Shown here piece by piece: positions 56,011-64,000 of a stretch of DNA of 64,000 nt; position 1 is the first letter of the stretch; each line of letters begins with the position of its first letter. The translations under genes and the position numbers were made by a program. Under the pieces are notes generated by a model. The model was not told where the DNA came from and did no database searches. It saw only the letters and a list, made by a program, of their open reading frames with translations. The stretch is from positions 97,501 to 161,500 of the forward strand of contig JAPFBL010000070.1 in assembly GCA_026182355.1 (NCBI GenBank), written 5' to 3'. This DNA is from Hermatobates lingyangjiaoensis. Lineage: Eukaryota > Arthropoda > Insecta > Hemiptera > Hermatobatidae.

Positions 56011-56046
56011 AAACTGCTTTTCCTTTATTACTCTAAATTCAACAGC

Positions 56047-56052
56047 AATAAA
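56047..56052 (+). terminator. Candidate LRP4 polyadenylation signal
   Basis: AATAAA lies 37 nt after the stop codon and is followed within 25 nt by an A-rich stretch. It would give a very short 3' UTR, and other signals further on cannot be excluded. Confidence 0.45.
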
Positions 56053-56920
56053 GTATTATTGTACAAGAAAACAAAAAAAACACACACACATAAATATGCT
56101 ACATGAAAAAAAAAGCAATTTCTGCAAGCAGTTTGAAAGAAATTAAATACTTATTAACTTCATGAATTATTGCTCATTAATAGTAATTTCTTTATTAAAT
56201 GATATATGAATATCATTAACTGTAGGCCATTGATATTGCAATCCCATGATATGATGAATGGGTAGACAATAAGCATTAAGCCAAATAAATGAGATTGCAT
56301 TGGAATAATCGAATATTTTTGGCTAAATCATTAGAAGATGCATAAAAAACAAAAAAACGTTGGTTCTTTAAAGGACCTAGAAAGAGAACTAAAAAGTGTT
56401 GTTATAAATCTATCATCACTGTCAATGAGAGAGCAGTTTTAATAATGACAGACAAATATTAGATGTAAACAGTTCGAGTGTTTGGCAAGGCAATGATTAC
56501 CATTGGCCCACAGAAAAAGAAGGTTCTAATTTTTTCTTTACAAAAAAAATTAAGCATGTCTTCTTATGAATTTTATATATCTATATTAAATAATTATTTT
56601 TTTAATTAATCTAGGATAAATACAGCTTAAAGAAACTCTTATATTAATGATTAAAACAATTTTTTTTTAGTATATGCCAAATAATTATAATGAAATACAT
56701 TGGTCAGAATTAATAATAACAAATTAAATGAATTCCTTAAATGGTAAACAACATGGAGTGGAAGATTTTGTTCAATGTTTAAGTATGGAGCATTTTGATG
56801 TGTCCCATACTGCAGACGATTGCAGTGTATGGGGTATAAAACTATTGCCGTTCCTACCACGGGTGGCTACATCATGCCAATAGTTACTTACTTTCTGGTT
56901 CGTTCGTTAAGTAAAATAAC
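56053..56920. other. 3' flank of LRP4, nothing recognised
   Basis: AT-rich sequence with short open frames only. (TA)n at 56922-56949 ends this stretch. Confidence 0.4.
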
Positions 56921-57035
56921 TAATATATATATATATATATATATATATAATGATTTGCTTTCTTGACCCAATATTTATATGATGTAATTATTTTTTTTTT
57001 CGGGTTGAGGTCTAATGATTTTTAAACTAGTCCTT

Positions 57036-57310
57036 TCTCCGACGTTTCGACATATATTTATGTCATCTTCAGGGCTACAACATGATTGTTTTACAATTAG
57101 CATTACTATTACAACTATAATCAGTTATTTCGACTATGGATTTTTTTAAATGACATTATAATAATATCCTTATGTCATTAAAAAATATCCATTATCGAAA
57201 TAACTGATTATAGTTGTACTAGTAGTGCTAATTGTAAAACAATCATATTGTAGCCCTGAGGATATCATAAATACCATATATGTCGAAACGTCGGCGAAAG
57301 GACCAGTTTA
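57036..57310. repeat. Foldback with hammerhead arms, family C3
   Basis: Arms ~120 nt. The left arm on minus (57074-57040) has CTGAAGA, extra T, GACATA/TATGTC, GAA, ACGT, C. The right arm on + (57253-57295) keeps GCCCTGAGGA and GAAACGTCGGC but a weakened stem II. Confidence 0.66.
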
Positions 57311-58077
57311 AAATGCAAGTTTTCTTTTTAGAACATATGCCATGTATTATTAATCTTATTGTGGCATCACTATTACTTTTTCTATCAGTCACATTCTTGT
57401 GAAGGATTGCTGAACATTATTTAGGCTTGAACGCCTTTAACCCAAGAGAGACGCATTGTTAATCTCATGGTGCATTTATTTATTTCTTATTCCATCTTGG
57501 CTTATTTTGAATATAAAAAAAAATATCTATTGAAATGTCTTAACTTTTTTTCAGATTTAATTCCTAATAGGTTTTGAATTTTTTTTTTTTTTTTTTAGTT
57601 TAACATGTGCTTAGGACAACTGGTCGAATAGATTCTGTGCTGTAATATTAGGCTTTCAAAATTTGTTACTATAATTTGTTTTATACTTTATGATAATAAT
57701 AGAATAAGTAAATGAAATTTTGATGATGATATAATTACTAATTTGAATAGAATTGAGAAAGTAAAACCTATTTGTTCCTTGCATTTTCAAAAGTCTATCG
57801 GGGCTATTAATAGAAGGAACTATCTTTTAATAAGAAGGTAAATATTTAAATCGACATCATCAGGTGCCAAATAAAAAGGAAATGAACAAAAATCAAACCA
57901 TGTCAAAGTTTACTCTTTGAAAAAGCAGATCAAAAATATCATTAAACAAAAATATTACTATCTTTAATGTATATTTTATATTATAATATTATTTATTTAT
58001 TTTCAGAGTGCCATATTAATTATTATTTATTCATTAGTTGTTCACTTTCTTCACTTATTATTAGTTTATATTTCTTA

Positions 58078-58260
58078 CCTCTCTTGAATCGGGCGCAGGT
58101 GTGACAATACTGTTGGTCTCAATCATCGCTTCGCAAGTGCACTTGGTGTCCTTATCTTTTCTCTCCTGATCATGGTTAAACCGAAAATTTTAGACTAAGT
58201 GAGTTTTTCTATTTATTGTGTGCCTATAGTTTACTCTGAAACGTTTGTTGTCCTTTGTGA
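58078..58260 (+). repeat. Family A terminal repeat, copy 3 (diverged)
   Basis: tgtgacaatactgttggtct and ctcctgatcatggttaaacc, then GAAAATT; aligned over its length with 2590-2755. Stem II is altered in step (ATGGTT/AACC). Confidence 0.58.
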
Positions 58261-58367
58261 ATTTTCTTGATGATAATATATACATGCATAAATGAAAGAA
58301 CCACCAAAAGTAGTAAAATGAAAGGAAAATTTTACTACTTTAGTTGTGATTTTTTTTATTGTAGTCA

Positions 58368-58404
<37 letters not shown>
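58368..58404. repeat. (TA)n microsatellite
   Basis: Left border of the PLE at 58405. Confidence 0.9.
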
Positions 58405-58406
<2 letters not shown>

Positions 58407-59135
58407 ATTAATTTACCACAATGAAACTAATTTTAAAACAATGTTCTAAGGCCTTTCATCAACCCATCGTCAGAGAGCAAGTGAACTAAAAAATAATAAA
58501 TACTTGTTAACCTGGTTGATTGAAGTTTCTAGAATTGTTGGTAATCCTGAATGTGTTTAATGATGAAGAAGTCTTCATCTGTTTAATTATTCCGCGAATC
58601 AAAACTTCATCCAATTTGTAAAGTCCTTGGCTATTGTTCATTAATTTCTCATAAAAGTTCTTTATGAGTGCACTTTCCGCAATATTTCTTCTTCTTTCCG
58701 AAGACACAAATATTAATTCATTTGTTTCATTCCAGTTAATCACATGATTACTGTTTCTTATGTGCATGAACAAGGCACTCTTTTTGTCTTCTCTTCTGAT
58801 CAAATATTTGTGTTGTTTTATCCGTGTAAGAAGAAGACCTTTACTCGTCTGTCCAATGTAAGACATTTCGCAGTCAGTACATGGTATCCTGTACCAAGAA
58901 GAAAGTATACACTGTATATAAGTATATACTGTATAGATTGTATACACAACAGTCCTTTCTTTAATTTTCTATAAACACATTCAGGGTAAAACCAACATTC
59001 TAGAACTTCAATCAACCAGGTTAACAAGTATTTATTATTTTTTAGTTCACTTGCTCTCTGACGATGTGTTGACGAAAGGCCTTAGAGCATTGTTTCCAAA
59101 TTGGTTTCATTGTGGTAATTTAATCCATCTATTAC
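58405..59135 (-). mobile_element. Penelope-like element fragment with GIY-YIG endonuclease, inverted arms
   Basis: Minus-strand ORF remnant 58507-58947 (in-frame stop at 58504-58506). It contains YRIPCTDCEMSYIGQTSKG (the YIG half and the start of the GIY-YIG fold), RIKQHKYLIRREDKKSALFM, HIRNSNHVINW and IAESALIKNFYE, the conserved order in PLE endonuclease domains. The RT upstream is absent. Arms of ~130 nt bracket it (58405-58535 and 58999-59135), the right one carrying the hammerhead at 59053-59088. (TA)n borders both sides (58368-58404; 59160-59178). Confidence 0.8.
59053..59088 (+). ncRNA. Hammerhead-ribozyme-like motif, family H
   Basis: Stem I GCTCT (59053-59057) pairs with AGAGC (59084-59088). 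CTGACGA, extra T, short stem II GT/AC, GAA, palindrome AGGCCT, T. Confidence 0.58.
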
Positions 59136-59179
59136 ATCAAGTGTTATTTTGATTGTTATTCATATATATATATATATAA

Positions 59180-61115
59180 GAGATATAGGCTCAATAGATA
59201 TTCAGACTTGCAGTAGCTAATTTTTTCCCACCGTGGTTTCCCCTGAGATTTATGTCTTTTATTCCCTGTGTTAACAGTTGTACTGAAAATTAGTGACTGA
59301 AAGTGTGGTTATCTATTGTATGTGGCTTTTATTTATTATTTTTTTTTAGTTTTATTGTCTAAATAAATGACGAAAATATCGTCACATTTCTGCGATATTC
59401 TTCTTTTCGTAGTCGTAGTAGAAGAAAACTACTTACTTGCAAACATACTCTTGCCCACTCACACACTGGCTTATCAGACAAACTTTTTCGTTTCAGCTCC
59501 TGTTACTATTTAGTAGAGCTGTGTAACAGCCGTAGTCTATACTATAAAAAAGGATTACTCATCTTTTTTTCCCGTATGGTTCACTTTTAACTGCGATTTT
59601 TTCTGTGTGCCATATTGTAGTGGAATGAATTATTTACCGCTTACATAAGGAAACGCTAGTCAATTGATTTCAGATAATGTAATATTTGAAATACAAAAAT
59701 AATTTAATTTTAAATCAAAGTTATTCTAAATTTATTTGTCTAATGTAAGCAATTAGGAAATATAAAATTCTTACCTAATTTAGGTTTTTTTAAGTGTTCA
59801 AAACAGTTTTTCATTGTTGCTCAGTAAAAATTGTAATATTTCTGTGGTTGTAAAAAATTTGCTATGGCCTGTTTTGTTCATTTCGCCATGGGTTTGAGAT
59901 ACACTGTCTGACAGTGAAACCGTCATCCCATCAATTTCAAACTTGGATAGTTTTTGTTTACAAGGTAAAACCACCATTTAAAAATATTCCCCTATTTCAA
60001 TGATAAAAAAAACCTCGTATAAATAATATTTTATGAATTAATTAAATATATTAACAGTTTATGACTCATTAAAATCTCAAGTTTTTGTTTAAAAATAATT
60101 TTGAAACGTTTACGACCCAAATGGATTTTTTTAGCAAGTTGTTAAATTTCTCTTTGGGGTCGTAGTCGCATGTAATAATAACATTTTGACTTTTATACAA
60201 ATAACAAACCTGTAGGAATCTGATATTTTTTCTAAGATCTTTGACATTTCCAATTATGGTGATGTATTTTAAAGAAACAATCTAGACAGTAAAGTACTGT
60301 CGATTTCAATCACGCGTAGGCATAAAATAAATGACAAACTGTTATTTATTTTAATTACTAAAGAAAGTTAGTAACCGAATTATCATGTAATTATTGATTT
60401 GAAGCTTATTTAACAATCTGTTTGCAGTAATTCATGAAGTCAAAAATTCTGAAATTATTTGAAATTTTTTAACAATTTCTTTCATAAATTTTTACAATGT
60501 CTTCTTTAAATTATTTTTTACTCTTCATTTCAGTAAGAATGATTTATATTTCATAAATATTCAAAATTCTATACAATTAAAAAGTACAGAATAATTACAT
60601 TTATGTATACTTATTTACAGAATTTCAGTACTTAACTATTTTTATATATGCATACAGAATTCTTAGTGAATCTATTAATTTTGTTTAAAGACAGTTATTT
60701 TACGGTTGCCTGAGGTATTTTAATTTTTAAATTTTTGTGTTCTTTAAACAATTATTTCTAAAAATATTATACTTCAATATTCCATCATTATAAATCCAAC
60801 CTGAAGCCATATGTTAAAAGTGAATGTATTTATATTAAAAGCCATATGTATTAATATGTAAAAAGAAACTTCAGCTCAGACATATTACTTTCTAGGGTGA
60901 CTGAAAGGTACATGATATTGTATAGATATACACTTAATTTGTTTCATACCTTTTGTTAAATTTAGTAATGTATTCTGTTTTTTTTTTCAAGGACTTCACC
61001 AGGTAACATTTTGTTGTGTATAGAAAATTCTTTTTTGAGTGCAAAGATGGTAGGAAAATATCAAAGGAATGTTGGTAAAATAAAATGAAATAAAGGTCAC
61101 CACCATTTAACAGAG
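59180..61115. other. AT-rich intergenic sequence, nothing recognised
   Basis: A weak family A relic (gttgtactgaaaattagtga) lies at about 59275-59310; otherwise no coding or repeat structure was supported. Confidence 0.4.
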
Positions 61116-61120
61116 GTGGG

Positions 61121-61330
61121 TAATAGGGGCTATGTTTGGACTAACAGGTAGTACTGCTACCTCGCAGTACTGGGGTTAAGGCTTCAAATCTTGACCATAA
61201 CTCAAGGTTTTTCGAATGAGGAACACACAAATGTGTGCGCTCTGTCCCTTGGACAAGAAGTAGGTCTTTCATTTGGCCCGACAAATCCCTCTGTGGTCGC
61301 CTTGGAAACAATAATTTGAATTATTTAAAG
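61121..61330 (+). repeat. Possible second SINE family
   Basis: ggactaacaggtagtactgc followed by ggcttcaaatcttg (B-box-like) and a GC-richer body. Only one copy is in the window, so it rests on the tRNA-like head alone. Confidence 0.35.
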
Positions 61331-61639
61331 CTGGGGCTGCTGACTGGTGGCGCTAAGCCCGGGTCAGTTTCCCTCTCTCGCGTTAGTGTGACTCACAGAT
61401 ACTGATTTAATGGAATTTTGAAGTCAAAACGACAGTATCATTCCTCACTCTAATTTGATTTCATAAAACTAAAGGCAGGAATCTATATAGTTCACCCTGA
61501 TTTTTTCCAACAAGATATGTTTTAATTTTTCCATCTTTATACTCTAATCTAATATCTGAGGAAATTAAATTACTGGCTCTGATTTTTTTGTATTTATTCC
61601 TTCGGGTCGCATATATGTGAGAAGTATATAATATGGCCC

Positions 61640-61700
61640 TTACATTGAAAAGTTTGGAGACCCCTGGTCTACGGCGGGGATGGGTAACCCTTGGCATGTC
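61640..61700. mobile_element. Ends of two hAT-type elements
   Basis: aaagtttggagacccctg (61650-61667) is a hAT right end, followed at once by cggggatgggtaacccttgg, a hAT-like left end. Their partner ends could not be located with confidence. Confidence 0.4.
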
Positions 61701-61709
61701 TTGTTTCTG

Positions 61710-64000
61710 ACAAAGCTCTCTTCACGACTTTTTATTTCTCAGATAAATATCTACGGTTTAGGTGCATCTCAAATAAAAAATTTTACATACTGATACTACA
61801 AATAAAATAATTAATGAATTATTTTAATAATTTGATAGATAAATGCTTCTTGCCATGAAATGTTTAATATATAATACATTTTATGCATACATTTAGCTTG
61901 ATGTTTGTATCTATTTTCCGATTTTCGGCTTTCTCATTCGCTAGCAGGCGTCACATTACTGAATGTTCCCTTATCTCAACGGCGCTTCGTATCGCAGCCA
62001 TATTGAAACACTGGCAAAAAATGTTTTTCTTTTTTTAGATTTGTTGCAGTAAATCTTGATGAAGAAAAATATTGTATAATATATGTGGTCGAGATAAGAA
62101 AACTTTAATATATGTTTATATCGGAAAATTAAGCGCTATAATTTCAATTAAATGATTTTTTTAATAAGACTTACTTTCCTAAAAGAACAACTTTTAAATA
62201 TAAAATATTTGCTGTATTTGATTTAATTTAAATATACAAGAAAGTTGCAATGCATTTGATTCCAATCCTAGGATTCATTGGTTTCAGAATAAGGTGAAAT
62301 CTATTATTAAAAGCATTAATTGATATTTCTATTGTAAGTATCAAGAATTATCATTTAATCAATGTAAAATTTGATTTTATTTATACTAATTATTTAACCA
62401 TAATAAAGATAAATAGAATTGACTTTATAAAAAATTTGAGTAAACGTCAATATTCAGACAACTTTTAAAAGAAGTAACTATAGAATTCTTTTATTAATTT
62501 ATAATAGTTTGACTAATTAATTTAAAGTATATGTTGATTACATATATTTTAGTTTTTAAGAAATAATTTAATAGATTTCTTTGTATATTAAATTAATATT
62601 TATATACTAAAAACTGAAAGAAGGGGACTATTTGAAAATGAAATAATTTAGATGGCATTGATTGGAGTGACTGTAAAGCTTTGTCATTCTAAAAAGGCGC
62701 TAATACACTCCTAGTTTAGTCCTCCGCGTCCTCTTTAAACCTGTTTATTGTAAAAACCATTTAATTCTTTAAATACTACTTCAAATAGTAAGTACAGATT
62801 CCTTCTTAACTTATTTTTGTATTTTTAATGATTGCTTAATTGGTTTTACTTGTCGGATTTGTTGATATTTATTTAACATTGTTTACATTGACTGAGAAAT
62901 TTCTTAATCAATTGACTGAAATAAAATGGATTTTTAGAAGTTTTGGTGAAAAAATTTGAAATGATTTAATGATTTATTATGAGATATAAGAAAGAATTTA
63001 ATTTTGGCTTGTAAAAAATAAATGCCAATGAAACATATAATTTCTGATGCTGTCCGTGGTATGATGAGTTTGTCTAACAAAATGCTATAATCAATATTCT
63101 GTTGCACCCTTGAAGAAAACCTGAAATCAGATGTAGATTTCCTTGTGTTTATGAAATATATTACCTTTGGGTAAAATTGAAGAATGATGAATGGATTCTT
63201 TCGTTCTATAGAAGAGCTGCTACGTTGTTAATAAATATCCAGTTTCTAGTCAAATTTCTAGTCAAAATATCCAACCATTCTAGTCTAATAGTTAATATGT
63301 ATGCCTCTTTTAAATTTCAACCTTCCAGCTATTAAATTTTTAAATTATTCTGTAAAATCGGCTTTGAATTTGATTTAAGTATGCAAAATTGGCTAATTAC
63401 TGATACATTTTTTTCTCAATATATATTTACAGCAACCGTATAACGGATTACAGATTGTTAGAAAAAGCTTTATATATTTTTAAAGCGTTATTTTATTTTC
63501 ATTAATTTATAATCATATTTAATTAATGAAAAAATCATTAAATTATGTATGTATTATTATTTTTTGAACTTTTTTATTATATTTAGCTTGCAGAATATGA
63601 ATAGAAATTTGCCAGTAGAAAATATCCATTTGATTTCCCAGTTAATTTGTTTACTTAATTTATGAACTTCATTTGTATTAAAATTTTAAATAGAAATCAT
63701 TATCAGAAGAAGTTTAGATTTTTAGATTTGGATGTAACTAGTAGTTGGTGTATTTCTCTGAAGGTCACGAAATATAAAGCTGATATCAAATCTCTGTCTC
63801 ACTAGTAATATATCTGAAAGGGTCATACATTGACGGTTCATTTAAAGAGTGCGTGCAACCCTCCCTAACTAAAAAGATTTTGTGTAGGTCTTCTGTCGGA
63901 CTGATGATTTATGTAACTGACGTTTTCTTTCGAAATTATTATAATCTTTAAAAGTTCTTGTGCAAGGTTTTTTTATGGGTAGATATGTCATATCTAATGT
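61710..64000. other. AT-rich intergenic sequence, nothing recognised
   Basis: No gene, RNA or repeat boundary could be supported up to the window end. Confidence 0.45.

Noticed and set aside
1435..56010. Gene could be LRP5/6 (arrow), LRP1 or LRP2
   Set aside because: LRP5/6 have propellers before the LDLa modules; LRP1 and LRP2 have many more propellers and LDLa clusters. LDLa-EGF-EGF, four propellers, membrane helix and short tail fit LRP4.
61461..61697. 78-codon minus-strand ORF
   Set aside because: Starts within the hAT-type terminus and shows no domain; best explained as transposon remnant.

Overview
This is a 64 kb window of an AT-rich, intron-rich and repeat-rich animal genome, most likely an arthropod and probably an insect (inferred from the gene architecture, SINE tails ending in ctaacctaacc, and the mix of Penelope-like elements, Helitrons and hAT/pogo MITEs). 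The species cannot be named from the sequence.

One gene dominates. On the + strand, 28 exons between 1435 and 56010 can be joined through GT/AG junctions with the frame kept throughout. They encode the C-terminal ~1,647 residues of LRP4 (low-density lipoprotein receptor-related protein 4): five LDLa modules, two EGF modules, four YWTD beta-propellers each followed by an EGF module, a transmembrane helix and a cytoplasmic tail of ~84 residues with the stop at 56008-56010. The promoter, signal peptide and first LDLa modules lie upstream of the window. Inside the ~6.4 kb intron between exons 10 and 11, on the same strand, sits a complete intronless gene for a four-domain protein disulfide isomerase of the PDIA3/ERp57 type (18043-19524). 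It looks like a retrogene and has an unusual first active site, CHHC.

The rest of the window is transposable-element debris. The main player is a set of Penelope-like elements (PLEs): at least five loci keep pieces of PLE ORFs (linker, GIY-YIG endonuclease, N-terminal region), and about twenty more are foldback structures without an ORF. The PLE and foldback units carry a repeated RNA motif that reads as a minimal hammerhead ribozyme: stem I, CTGANGA, one extra base, stem II, GAA, a short palindrome, one base, stem I'. Almost all of them abut (TA)n tracts. Other elements are a Helitron with intact TC...CTAG ends plus two fragments, hAT-type elements (one with a perfect 8-bp target duplication), a pogo-like element and a Tigger-like MITE with TA duplications, two 257-bp copies of a MITE with ~33-bp inverted ends and 4-bp duplications, and at least six copies of a tRNA-derived SINE.

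Layout: 1-3.8 kb LDLa exon, foldbacks and hammerhead motifs; 3.8-10.4 kb LDLa and EGF exons, Helitron fragment, hAT MITE, PLE unit; 10.8-16 kb propeller 1; 16-22.4 kb nested PDI gene and a decayed coding-like block; 22.4-33.3 kb propeller 2 with SINEs, MITE, permuted PLE and palindromes; 34-40.6 kb propeller 3 with PLE and pogo-like element; 43-48 kb propeller 4 with PLE, hAT element and tandem repeat; 48-56 kb Helitron, more foldbacks, transmembrane and tail exons; 56-64 kb downstream sequence without a recognisable host gene, holding a PLE, a foldback and hAT ends.
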